NCBI GenBank assembly: GCA_014529385.2
Contig: CM043966.1
Coordinates: 90,433,587 to 90,497,586 of the forward strand
Source of the DNA: Adiantum capillus-veneris
Lineage: Eukaryota > Streptophyta > Polypodiopsida > Polypodiales > Pteridaceae
DNA: 64,000 nt
Direction of reading: 5' to 3'
Shown: in pieces, positions 12,241 to 22,599 of the stretch
Position numbering within the stretch: the stretch's first letter is position 1
Layout of the letters: each line of letters opens with the position of its first letter
Made by a program: the position numbers and the translations under genes
Notes under the pieces: model-generated
Database searches by the model: none
What the model saw: the letters and a program-made list of their open reading frames with translations, nothing else
Told to the model about the DNA's origin: nothing

Positions 12241-13290
12241 AAATTGCAATAGGTCCACCCACAAGGTATCTCTAGAGTTCTTGTCTCAACCGACCTCGAT
12301 GGCACACAAAATGTGGGTCTCCAAGGCCTTGGATATTCCATGAGACAATCCTCATAGGGTCAGTGAGAGTAAACTGATGTTGCTACAATAGCCAAGTGAA
12401 AAATCTTCAAGGACGGTTTGAATGGGGAGTAATCCATATTCGACCCTGAGACAACAAGTCTCCATCTCTGAGCCACATCCTCTATCCAAGAGTCCTCATG
12501 AGTGTATATGTAGCAAGGGGAGGATTGCACATCTGCAAAAAAGTGAAAAATGATGTGTTTGCAGCTTGTGGCATCGGGAAATGTCACTGTGAACTTGGCC
12601 AACAAGGTTTGCACTATAATCCCAAGGTCCCTCGTGTGATGGAAGGACTCAAGGACCTGAGTCTGAAGCCAACCAACTGCCGAATCTAGGGTCCAATCTT
12701 GTTGGTCCCGTATACAAAGTAGAAGAGTATCCCACTTTAGAGTCTAAAGCATTTGTACCTTATGTCGTAAGAAGCAGGACACGGACACGAAATCAAGCCT
12801 CTTCTAAGTCATCATGAGGGTTGCCAGCAAATTGAGTGAATGTATAGCTCGTGAGGTCCTACCATCTACTCATGTCGAAACTAGAGAGCCCCCCTAGAAT
12901 AGGCCTCAAAGGTCAAGGTCTCAACCAAGAGAGGAGGTTGAAGGAAAGGCTGCATCTCTTGAACCAGCCTACTCACCAGAAAAAGAGGGGGAGGGGGAGG
13001 GGAGGTGTCTTGCTGCAGAGGTCCAAAGCGATTTCCCTTAGGAACGCACTCTTGACGAGGAACAGTAGGACGAAAACTAAAACGAGGTGCCTGGCCCTGT
13101 CTATGGTGGCCATGGACTTGGTCCATCCCTCCTCATTCTGGCCATTTGTCGTTGTTGAATTTGCATCTTTGGGTGTTGCTTCACAGCCACAAGCCAACCC
13201 TAAGGGCCTTTGGCTGTGGAGCTGTATAAACTCTCCTGTGCGGCACAGGCATTTGCAAGATGTGTAAGGTCCCTCCCTAAACCCTAGAGC
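12241..13290 (-). pseudogene. Possible 5' part of the same L1-type LINE (ORF1 tail/linker)
   Basis: This lies immediately upstream of the endonuclease in its reading direction. Minus-strand frames (13293-12973 and 12614-12360) are broken and low in recognisable motifs. Assignment rests on position and on the presence of matching ORF1 sequence at 17.0-17.7 kb; I see no diagnostic motif in this stretch itself. Confidence 0.3.
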
Positions 13291-13560
13291 CATTCAGAAA
13301 TTTTTCGACCTAGAAAATAATTTAGAAAAAGTAAGACCGACAAAGAAGTTATACGGACAACGAGACTTTACTCCAGAATGAAAAGACACGGATATTTTGG
13401 ATAAGAAATTACGTCGTCCCTATATTTTTCCAAAAAGATTAAGATTATTTTTATACTTCCTCGTGAAAATCCGCGTGGGAACTGATCTAGATCGAGAACT
13501 AGGAGAAAAAAGGGACTAACTTAATTGAAAGGTAAAGTTAAGAGATAAGAACTAAGAAGA

Positions 13561-13710
13561 AAATTGGGGTCCAATAGCATTTGAGAAGAGAAATTGGGGT
13601 CCAATAGCATTTGAGAAGAGAAATAGGGTCCAATAGCATTTGAAAAGAGAATTTGGGGTCCAATAGGAATTGAGAAGAGAAATTGGGGTCCAATAGGAAT
13701 TGAGAAGAGA
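13561..13710. repeat. Five tandem copies of a 30-bp unit
   Basis: The unit is AATTGGGGTCCAATAGCATT followed by TGAGAAGAGA, repeated at a 30-base period with small changes (GCATT becomes GGAATT in the last two). It lies just upstream of a TATA box, a position where LTR U3 regions carry enhancer-like repeats. Confidence 0.95.
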
Positions 13711-13729
13711 ATTACACACACCTTTTTCC

Positions 13730-13736
13730 TATATAA
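13730..13736 (+). promoter_or_regulatory. TATA box of a presumed LTR-type element
   Basis: TATATAA followed by GCACCCCCTC, about 20 bases after the 30-bp repeats and ahead of a pyrimidine-rich leader with CTTGAAGGCCAAA repeats (about 13860-13910). The arrangement looks like U3-TATA-R of an LTR retrotransposon on the plus strand; no flanking LTR pair was found. Confidence 0.5.
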
Positions 13737-14099
13737 GCACCCCCTCTCCTTTGTATTTTTTTCACACACATATTGCTAAGCTACTTGCATACTTGCCATG
13801 CTCAAGACTATGCTTAAGTAACTCAAGGTTTCCATTAAACCTTGCTCTTGCTCTCTCCCTCTCTTGAAGGCCAAACCCTCAACTCTCTTCCTCTCTTGAA
13901 GGCCAAAAACCCTTGAGGGTTTTGTGAAGAAGCTCCTCTCTCCTTCCTCTTCACCATAAATCCCTTCCTTCCTCCTTGAGCTTCACATCTCTTCAAGAAG
14001 GACTTCAACCCCACATCCCTCTTGCTTAGAGGAGGTAATCTTCATTTCTAGTAGGTTTAATTAAATGTGTTTTAATACTAGAAAGGTTTATGTGCATCA

Positions 14100-15080
14100 T
14101 TTAGTTTTAAGCTTTAATGGAAACCTTGCAATTAGGGTAAGTGATAAGAGTATCTATGCATCATAAAGCTAAGATTCAAAGGTAGATTTGCATTCGTAAG
14201 CTAAGCTTTAATGGTAACTTTGCTCTTAGATGTAAACTTTAGCGATTACCTTGCATTTTTAGATTTTAAGCTTTAATGGAAACCTTGCAATTAGGGTAAG
14301 TGATAAGGGTATCTATGCATCATAAAGCTAAGCTTCAAAGGTAGATTTGCATTCGTAAGCTAAGCTTTAATGGTAACTTTGCTCTTAGATGTAAGCTTTA
14401 GCGATTACCTTGCATTTTTAGGTTTTAAGATTTAATGAAAACCTTGCAATTAGGGTAAGTGATAAGAGTATCTATGCATCATAAAGCTAAGTTTCAAAGG
14501 TAGATTTGCACTCGTAAGCTTTAATGGTGACTTTGCACTTAGATGTAAGCTTTAGCGATTACCTTGCATTTTTAGGTTTTAAGCTTTAATGGAAACCTTG
14601 CAATTAGGGTAAGTGATAAGAGTATCTATGCATCTTAAAGCTAAGTTTCAAAGGTAGATTTACACTCGTAAGCTAAGCTTTAATGGTGACCTTGCACTTA
14701 GATGTAAGCTTTAGCGATTACCTTGCATTTTTAGGTTTTAAGCTTTAATGGAAATCTTGCAATTAGGGTAAGTGATAAGAGTATCTATGCATCATAAAGC
14801 TAAGCTTCAAAGGTAGATTTTCATTCGTAAGCTAAGCTTTAATGATAAATTTGCTCTTAGATGTAAGCTTTAGCGATTACCTTGCATTTTTAGGTTTTAA
14901 GCTTTAATGGAAACCTTGCAATTAGGGTAAGTGATAAGAGTATCTACGCATCATAAAGTTAAGCTTCAAAGGTAGATTTGCACTCGTAAGCTAAGCTTTA
15001 ATGGTAACTTTGCACTTAGGTGTAAGATTTAGTGAATACTTTGGATTTTAGGTTTAAGCTTTAATGGAAAGCTCGAAAAA
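14100..15080. repeat. Six tandem ~159-bp units
   Basis: The marker ATTAGGGTAAGTGATAAG recurs at 14131, 14290, 14449, 14603, 14762 and 14921, giving periods of 159, 159, 154, 159 and 159. Each unit also has GCTTTAATGG twice and TTAGCGATTACCTTGCATTT. A final partial unit decays after 15060. The array lies in the predicted leader downstream of the TATA box at 13730. Confidence 0.95.
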
Positions 15081-16757
15081 CTCATAAATTATAGGATGAC
15101 CTTCTAGCTTCTTGGAATAGAAAGCTAGGTACCATAAGAAAAGAGTAGTTGTTTAAGCTCGATAGAAGTAGTTCAATTTTTGGTATTGAAGAGTATTTCT
15201 AAAGTTTTCAATTTCAAGTTTGTTTGCAAATACGGGATGGGGGAGATAGGGGATAACTTCGCGGAATTGAGCTCCGTGTTGTTTAAACCGAAAACTCTAC
15301 AAGCTTCCATGGAGATGTCCCATGGATGGCAAAGGATTGCAAAAACCTGGGAATCGTACAAAACGGGGATTGAACTTAAAAAGTTGGCATTTCCGAAGAG
15401 ACATTAACCATCAAATGCCTATGGCAAAAACTTGCTTGTATTTTCTAAATAACTTGGCTGGTAGATAATTAACGAAAGTAGGAATTAAGGTTGATACATG
15501 AATGAACCTGGAAATTACCAAATAGAAGTTAAAAGGAATCTCGAGAGGTGATAGGGATAGCACATTGCAAAACATTGATTTAACTAGGAGTTTTGAAGAT
15601 TTTCTGGAAATGACCGGGAACCAAGATGGATCTTCTTGGGGTCAATTTGATTGAAAGGCCGGCCCATTGAGTGGATTCTCTTGGGGAACTTGTCGGAGAT
15701 TGGTCCTTTTCGGCTAGGGCGCCATAACCGGCAAGTTGTTATACCTAGGTCATTCATGCCCGAGGGATAAGGGATGAATGGGTTTGTTTTATTTTTTCCC
15801 GGCCAGGTGAAGTACCCGCGGTATCTTATTGAAAATCGGCCATAATCCGGGTATGGCCTGATGCCAATGGTTGGCTGAGAAGTTTATTCTCAGGGCAGAT
15901 GATGTGAATTTAATTAAGGAAATTTGTTCGACTTGGTTGCTTAAAAAGGAACTGGAAAGGCTAGGAATATAGGGGCTATCCTGTGCATCTGTCACCAGAT
16001 GGTGCTATACCTCTCGAAATAAAATGCTTAGGAAGGAATGATTTAATTACATGATGAGCCTTTTCCAAACACTTAATTCTGGAAAATATTGTGAAGGTGC
16101 TGCCATTTTGATGGCTTGTAACCGATTATCTTGGCCTGAATGGGGAGGTAAGATGAATTGGTTCAAACTAAATGTGTTGTATGATTAGTTAGGAAACTAG
16201 TTACAAGTTAATTATAGCAGATAAAGAAGAGAAAATGAACTAAAAGTTTCTAAATAAAGATCTGGTGGGAACAACCAGATGAATTTCCCTGAATGAGGGT
16301 ATGCAACAGATTGCATGCTGCTTGTTGTTTGATGATGTCTGATAGACTGTTGTCTTCCTGATTTCGTAGTAGTTAAGTACTACCTCGGGAAGGGATTTTC
16401 ATGAAATGGTTCGGTGGGTGGGCGGATCCGGAGGGTCAGCTGGCCGGATGTTGATTTAAAACTTTTATGTTAAACTCTAGGACTACGTGGGATAAAAATG
16501 GATAATCGGGGACAAGCGAGACCAGGAAGGATTGCAAGATCCCTCTTCTTAGGGGAAAGTGATAACTGCCGTGCCTGCTTGTCAGGAAAAAGGGGTTATC
16601 GCCATGAACCAAGGGAGAACAAGAAAGCAAGAGCAGATCCTCAAGTTAAAGATCAAGAGAATCAAGACTAAGGACCACGATTTTGGGTGCGTAAAGCTGT
16701 CAAGGAAAGATTGATTATGAGAAACGGATAGAATCATTGAATGAAGGAATGTACCCC
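15081..16757. other. Presumed internal region of the LTR-like element; no protein recognised
   Basis: About 1.7 kb of mixed composition with only short open frames. A short plus-strand frame near 16495-16670 is rich in Arg/Lys/Gly, but I cannot match it to Gag. No protease, RT or integrase motif is seen on either strand, so the element would be non-autonomous. Confidence 0.4.
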
Positions 16758-16758
16758 C

Positions 16759-17040
16759 TTGGGTTGGCAATCGAGATAGGCCGGAGTCCTATCTGAGTGT
16801 CGGTCCCAAGTGGGAGGGATACTTGCAGATAGATCTACGTCATTCCGTGGAACGGTCTGGAGGACTGAGGGAGCTGAGTAGGGTCGAGTCTTGGTATGGC
16901 ACTCACATTGGGTTGGCGTTCGAGATAGACCGGAGTCCTGTCTGAGTGTCGGTCCCAAGTGGGAGGGATACCTGCAGATAGATCTACGTCATTCCTTGGA
17001 ACGGTCTGGAGGGCTGAGGGAGGTGAGTAGGGTTGAGTCT
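16759..17040. repeat. Tandem duplication, 149-bp period
   Basis: TTGGGTTGGC begins at 16759 and 16908. Both units share GGCCGGAGTCC-like sequence, GAGTGTCGGTCCCAAGTGGG, AGATAGATCTACGTCATTCC and GGAACGGTCTGGAGG, with a few substitutions. The second copy ends where LINE ORF1 sequence begins. Confidence 0.95.
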
Positions 17041-17690
17041 TTGATCACAAGATGGCCCATCTGTTTGCAAATGAAGCATTTATTTGGGAGGATCAAATAC
17101 TCCACACCCTCTCTGATCCAACCACTACTCACACAAGGCAGTAAAACCACCTTCGGGAGTGTATGTGTCCCCAGAACAAGAAATTGCACAATGGGTAACC
17201 TTGTGGCCTTGACCACATATCATGCTAAAGTACGTGGGGTCACTAGAACCGTTCCAATCATGGAACCAAACCTAGAAATTAAGAAAGAAAGATACTTCTA
17301 ACTTAGGCTTGGGAAGCAAACTGAGATATAAAGATCTACCTCCTCCTCAAGCACATCTGATGTCGGGTCAAAATTGTGGTGCCACTATCTGACGTAAGCT
17401 CGTGCTGCCCAAATGCTTGCCCAAATGCCTAGCGGGCTTATCAATCTCACTTTGGTTTCCATCTATGGAGACTCAAACTTTATCTGGTAGTAACCTCCCC
17501 TCACGAGAATCTGCACAACAATGATCTTGCCCACGTCGGTGAAGGAGTAGGACATGGAGCAAATCCTAAACCTTGTCTTTGATGGGCCATGTGCCATCAA
17601 TCTTGCAAATGACCAAGGTGGTTTGAAGTTGTTCCACCTTGGCCATGAAGGCTGCTTGCTCTTCTCGCGAAAGATCACGTCAAAGGGTTA
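17010..17690 (-). pseudogene. L1-type LINE ORF1 remnant with CCHC zinc knuckle
   Basis: Minus-strand, broken. The N-terminal part (about 17690-17460, several frames) resembles the DUF4283-like RNA-binding domain of plant L1 ORF1 proteins. The C-terminal part (about 17110-17050) reads LPNKCFICKQMGHLV, a CX2CX4H knuckle whose last Cys is replaced. ORF1 proteins coat LINE RNA. It may be the 5' half of the LINE whose endonuclease is at 11.4-12.2 kb, separated by an insertion. Stops and frame changes make it non-functional. Confidence 0.7.
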
Positions 17691-17985
17691 GCTTTGTGGT
17701 GTCGGTTGAGGGGGCTTCAATAGAGTCCCTGTGACGTTAAGCAGGGGCTACCATTTTGTGTTTGATGTTGTAGCGAAAGAGCACGTCAAAGGGTTAGCTC
17801 CGTGGTGTTGGTTGAGGGGGCTTCAGTAGAGTCCCTTTGAGGTTGAGTGGGGGCTGCCATTTTGTGTCTGATGTTGTAGCGAAAGAGCACGTTAACAAAG
17901 GGTTAGCTCCATGGTGTCGGTTGAGGGGGCTTCAGTAGAGTCCCTTTGAGGTTGAGCAGGGGCCGCCATTTTGTGTCTGAGAGAG
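17668..17985. repeat. Three tandem 106-bp units
   Basis: CGAAAGA(T/G)CACG starts at 17668, 17774 and 17880. The units share GGGTTAGCT, GTTGAGGGGGCTTCA, AGAGTCCCT and GCCATTTTGTGT. The first unit overlaps the 5' end of the LINE ORF1 relic, so the array may have grown from the LINE 5' UTR. Confidence 0.95.
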
Positions 17986-18105
17986 GAGGGAAAATGCATC
18001 AACGTAGGCCACCGATAAGTTGAAAGCAGCCCACAAATATGCAGAGATGGAGTCTGCAAGACGGGGAGGGGACAGTGCGGCCGTTGGGGTCTGTGTGTGT
18101 GTTTT

Positions 18106-18131
18106 GGGGGGGGGGGGGGGGGGGGGGGGGG
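18106..18131. repeat. Poly-G run of 26
   Basis: Uninterrupted G homopolymer on the plus strand, followed by a G-rich stretch (GGGGGAGGGGGGGG near 18340-18355). A run of this length can form G-quadruplexes and is prone to sequencing error. Confidence 0.9.
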
Positions 18132-18469
18132 CAAGGGTAGGCAGCGCGAGGGAGTGAGGGGGGTAGCACAAGCTAGGGGGAACAAGGGCATGTAACGCGA
18201 GGGGATAGCACGGGCGAGGGGAGCAGGCACAAGTTATGGGGAACAAGGTCAGGCATCGTGAGGGGAAGAGTAGGGCATGGGTACCACGATGGGGGTTGAG
18301 GAGTATGCAATTTTATTTATTTATTTATTTTTTTGAGAGGGGGGGAGGGGGGGGGTGATGGCTAGGAGGAGAGCAAGAGCGAGTTCCAATGGAGGCGGTT
18401 TAGGTGTAGTCTTCCATTTGACAAATGTGGAAACCTAGGTGCATAGCCATGTTCTTTATAGTTTAGAGA

Positions 18470-18517
18470 AAGGAAATGTGTTGTGTGTGCTATTGTGCAC
18501 GCGTGTGTGTGCACGTT

Positions 18518-18548
<31 letters not shown>

Positions 18549-18603
18549 CACACACACACAGAGGAAATGTGTTGTGTGTGCTATTTGTGCACGCGTGTGT
18601 GCA

Positions 18604-18692
<89 letters not shown>
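18470..18692. repeat. Duplicated GT/AG microsatellite module
   Basis: The module GAAATGTGTTGTGTGTGC, then GTGCACGCGTGTGTG, then CACGTTTGTG plus (TG)n(AG)n occurs twice, starting near 18474 and 18563. The second copy ends in a long AG run (18635-18690). All open frames here are low-complexity by-products. Confidence 0.95.
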
Positions 18693-18694
<2 letters not shown>

Positions 18695-19372
18695 CTTAGG
18701 TGGTAAAATTGAGTGGATGGGGCAATGTGCATGGACATATAGAGTTTAGCTCTGGTGTTATTGTCACTTGAGAAGGTATGCCTAGATGTTTTTGACTAGA
18801 TGTAAAAAGGGCACGCTAAAATTCTCTTAAGGTCACAATTTGAAGAAATTACCGGTTATTACACAAACTTTTAAGTTTTTACTGGATTTCTTTAAGGCTC
18901 GTGTATATTAGAAATTACCTTTTTTTGCCTCATTTTGCATTGGATAAACTTCTTTCTAATGAAATGCCTTCAGCAAAACAAAAAAGAAATCTTTTGGCTT
19001 TGATTTTTGAAATGGTTTGGCTCTTGAGTTCTTGTTGACAATTTGTTGATGTCAAGCATACGACAACAATGTAATTGTAGAATGAAGGCATTTCCGTCAA
19101 AGCACCATAACCTATTAATTCCATAATGTGTGAAAATCGATTAGACCTGAAAATCCTTTTCACAATGGTGAGTAAATTATACTAACCAAACCAAGAATTA
19201 CAAGGTCAAGGCATGCTCTAGCCGAGCCATGATATCATTTAGTAAACTAAAATACATTGGCTGCCTAGGGAGCCACCCCGTGTCACTAAGCAGGACACCT
19301 TTGAGAACCTAGAGACCTAAAAATCCTTTGACATGTTCTCAAAGAGGTCCATATAGAGAGAGGTGGTCCATT
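18693..19372. other. No gene seen
   Basis: Anonymous DNA between microsatellite clusters. No motif, terminal repeat or RNA gene is recognised. Confidence 0.5.
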
Positions 19373-19379
19373 AAGCTTC

Positions 19380-19382
19380 TCG

Positions 19383-19415
<33 letters not shown>

Positions 19416-19578
19416 AACTTTTCTATGACATTAAAATTCTCCTCTTTCTCTCTCTAAAAAAACCCCAAAACATTAGAGATTTTGCTAGTGCCTTCAATTC
19501 TTTTTTATAAAATTAAACCGTCTCACCCCTCCCCCTCTCTCCCTCTCATGATCCCTCCATCCCATTCCCTCTCTTGCC

Positions 19579-19624
<46 letters not shown>

Positions 19625-19728
19625 CCACCCCCCCACTAGCCCGGCCTCTTTCCTCTCTCTGGGCCCCCACCTCTTGGTTTGCATCCCCCCCTCCCTCTTC
19701 CCTATTTTCGGTCCTTCCCCTTCCCCTT

Positions 19729-19780
<52 letters not shown>

Positions 19781-19835
19781 GCCAGCCCTCTCCCCACCCC
19801 CTACTCCCTTTCTCTCTCTCTCTGTCCCCACCACA
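19380..19835. repeat. Cluster of CT runs and polypyrimidine DNA
   Basis: CT runs at about 19388-19415, 19585-19621, 19732-19779 and 19811-19822, separated by C/T-rich DNA. Extended polypyrimidine strands of this kind can adopt triplex structures. No coding evidence. Confidence 0.9.
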
Positions 19836-20009
19836 CCGCCTTGAAGTCCCTCCAATCCTAGAGAGAAATGAAATGAGATGGAATGATCTATTATATTAGC
19901 TGAAAGGAATGAAATGCTATATTAAGCGTTTTCATTAGGTAAAAATGACCTACGAGACCAAACTAATACAATCTTGGTGGATCCAATACAATGCATGGGT
20001 ACAAAGTAA

Positions 20010-20108
20010 AATGAGAGAGAAAGAGAGAGAGAGAGAGGGGAGGGGGAAGAGAGAGAGAGAGAGAGGGAGAGAGAGAGAGAGAGAGGGAAGGGAGGGGCCA
20101 ACGGGGGA
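20010..20108. repeat. GA-rich microsatellite at a LINE 3' tail
   Basis: Runs of GAGAGA and GGGA abut the tail of the minus-strand LINE fragment that begins at about 20110. In the LINE's own orientation this is CT-rich DNA directly after the tail. Confidence 0.85.
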
Positions 20109-20109
20109 G

Positions 20110-20685
20110 GGAGAGGTAGATAGGTAGATTTTATTATCATCCTCGGACGTCAAATATGACGTAAGGGACCAAAGTTACATGTGTTGTAGCATACTGATGA
20201 GTGATTCTTGATTATCCAAAATTGTGGTGATGAGAGTCGCAATGGAGAGCCCACACTATGGCTAGGAGAGGAAAGTGTGTAGGTCTAGGTCATGGCTGAA
20301 AATGTGAAGGAAGCAAAGTTCAGATGTGACCAAAAGCTGAGCACTCTAGAAGTGTGTGGTACTTAGACTCTCCAACTTGCAGTGAGCATAATTTGCACAC
20401 TTGATTTGACTCTTATCCATTGCCCCAACGCCCTTTCTTGCATCAAAGGGAGTGGGAGCTAATTGGAATGCCTGCGATAGTTTGTATCAATGACAAGGGG
20501 ATCGGCTCAATCATGTAAGGGTGAGTATGGTTTCCTCTTTCAGCAAAGACCATGGTTTTGTAGTTGGGGGAAATATGGGTGGTGTAATGTGATGTGAAGA
20601 CAAAAACTTTCAGAGTTATGAAAGGCATTTCTATAGCAGCATTTTTGAAGTGAATAGGTTTAAGAAAGTTGACTCTCATCTCTTA
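20110..20685 (-). mobile_element. 5'-truncated LINE 3' end (minus strand)
   Basis: The minus strand matches the 3' end of the LINE copy at 29.9-32.2 kb. The peptide HYTTHISPNYKTMVFAERG corresponds to HYTTHIVPNYKTMFFAERE there, and both continue into TYVLEPIPLS/PYMIEPIPLS. The non-coding 3' end (GACG/GATAATAAAATCTA) and a CTAC/CTAT tail are also shared. Divergence is appreciable, so it is an older or different subfamily member. It carries only the RT C-terminal region and 3' UTR, and it is head-to-head with the plus-strand LINE that starts at about 20690. Confidence 0.85.
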
Positions 20686-20696
20686 TTTTATATACA

Positions 20697-21740
20697 ATGT
20701 CTTCTTGCACTCTCAAGGGTTCTTCTTCATCAACAAGGTCCACAACAATTGTGGAAAATGATCCAAATTCTCCTAAGTGTGGAAATAGGAACACAAACAC
20801 TCAACCAATGACATCGAAAACCATGATCATGGCATACTTTGTATCGTTGCAAGAGACCGTAAACAAACAAGCGAAGACTTACGTGCACTTGCAATGGAGA
20901 ATGACACGCTAAGGGTACTTGTGGTTGATCATGATCCAAAATCTCCTAAGTGTGGAGATATAAACACAACAACTCAACCAATGACATCGAAAACCATGAT
21001 CATGGCATACTTGGTATCATTGCAAGAGACCATAAAGAAACAAGATGAAGACTTATGGGCACTTGCAATGGAGAATGACAAGCTAAGGGCAACTTGAAGA
21101 GGAAGTCAAGGAATGTAAACGCTCTCTTGTGGACTTGAATGCTTTGAAGGAGCACATGAGCAAAGTAGAGTATGACCATGTATTGAAAGAGGAGAAATTT
21201 GACACCATAATCCGGGATGTGTGCGACATGAAAAGTGTGTGCACAAACAAGTCTTGGGCTGATGTATGTGGTAACAATGTGATTCCTAATTCCTCAATCA
21301 TATGAGATATGGCTCAAACAAAGAATTTTGTGAGTGTGGATGTGGAGGAGTTGAAGGAATGGTAGCGACTTTCCAAGAACATTGTTATTCATGGAATTCT
21401 TGAAGAGAAGTTAGAGATGCCTCCTTCTCTTGCCATTAAGATTTCTTCAAAACCCACTTTGGCATGTGGTCTATGGAGCACATAGAGTGGGTAAGCAAGG
21501 AGCTCCTCGCTTGGGAGAACGGCCAATTTTATGCACCATGCCAGATGAGACTTGACAAAATATTATCCTTGATAATAGTTAGATCTATTTGAGGGATACA
21601 AAATGTTTTGTATGTAAAGATTGAACTATTAAGCAACAAAATATGCGTCGCAAGGCATATGAGGAAAAGAATAAGAAAAATAAGGAGACCTTTCACGAAG
21701 AAAATGTGCCCAAGGAGGACGCAAGTCCCTCGAGCAAATA
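20697..21740 (+). pseudogene. LINE ORF1 (coiled coil plus RRM-like block), broken
   Basis: ORF1 of the plus-strand LINE, an RNA-binding chaperone. It starts at ATG 20697, the first Met in a frame with low-complexity Ser. A 58-residue segment containing TQPMTSKTMIMAY and SLQET is present twice (about 20761 and 20934). A helical, Glu/Lys-rich stretch (SLVDLNALKEHMSKVEYDH, about 21120-21185) suggests a coiled coil. LSKNIVIHGILEE (about 21374-21412) matches the NliIxGi block of L1-type ORF1 RRM domains. A C-x2-C pair (CFVCK, about 21608-21622) may be a knuckle remnant. Frameshifts near 20868 and 21093 and stops at about 21302 and 21363 break it. Confidence 0.7.
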
Positions 21741-21769
21741 GGGATGCGTGACCTATGAGGCCGAGTTAC

Positions 21770-22560
21770 AATTCAAAATATGCTTTTGGAATTGTAATGG
21801 ATACCGTGGAATTGGGGGGTTGGCATTTATGAACTAACAAGTAAAGACGATGTTGTACTTATCATTAAAACTTGGGAGCATGATAACGATTACAATTTAC
21901 ATTCATTAATGTGGTCAAAGAATCTCAAGCAATAAAGAGGACAAGGAGGGGTAGCATGTATGGTTAAGAAAGGATTGGAATATCCTTTTATCAGTTGTGA
22001 AAGATGACAAGCACAAACGTTATGTATGACTGAAAATTATGACACAAAAAAGAGCATCCATTTTTATAGCCGGTTGCTGCATTACTCATCACGATTCCCC
22101 CTTTTATGCTTGCATGAATAGAGATCAGCCATTTTTTTATTTAGAAGAGGACATTGCTTATTTCAAAGGCAAAGGTGATTTTATTGTATTTGGGGTTATG
22201 AATGCTCGCACAAAAACATTGCAACATGATACTCAATAATTTGATATGCCATACATTTCAAGGGAGTTGGAGGAAGTTCATTTGTATGATCGTACTTCAA
22301 TGGATGAAAGAGAGCCGAACATCTATGAAAAGTTACTTTTAAATATGTATAATAGCACGGTTATGCTCATTGCCAATGGCGTATCTTTGTGGAGTGGAAC
22401 CAATGGATTTACATGTAGAAAACATGGGGATAGTGTGATTGACTATATGCTACTCACCGAAGCCCATGTATTGCATAAAGAGTTTTATGTTTGGCCTAGG
22501 GACTCCGTAATCAGACCATCAAACCTTATGTATTGACCTTGCATGTGGAGAAGCAACTAA
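21770..22560 (+). pseudogene. LINE endonuclease (APE type), broken
   Basis: This follows ORF1. Recognisable blocks are FWNCNGYRG (about 21788-21815), KGDFIVFGVMNART (about 22170-22212, where the catalytic D of GDxN is followed by altered residues), WSGTNGFTCRKHGDSVIDY (about 22390-22447) and a decayed SDH-like block near 22500. Several stops interrupt it (about 21837, 21894, 21935, 22240). In the family this nuclease nicks the target strand that primes reverse transcription. Confidence 0.8.
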
Positions 22561-22599
22561 GCATGATAATCTCAGCCAAAAGAAAGAGAAATTATCACT

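Noticed and set aside
13275-13287. CCCTAAACCCTAG, plant-type telomere repeat
   Set aside because: Less than two repeat units. Short telo-box motifs are common in plant DNA, so it is not evidence of a telomere or interstitial telomeric array.
14100-15080. Regular spaced repeats resembling a CRISPR array
   Set aside because: The whole 159-bp unit is conserved, with no short repeat/unique spacer structure and no cas genes, and the context is a eukaryotic retroelement leader.
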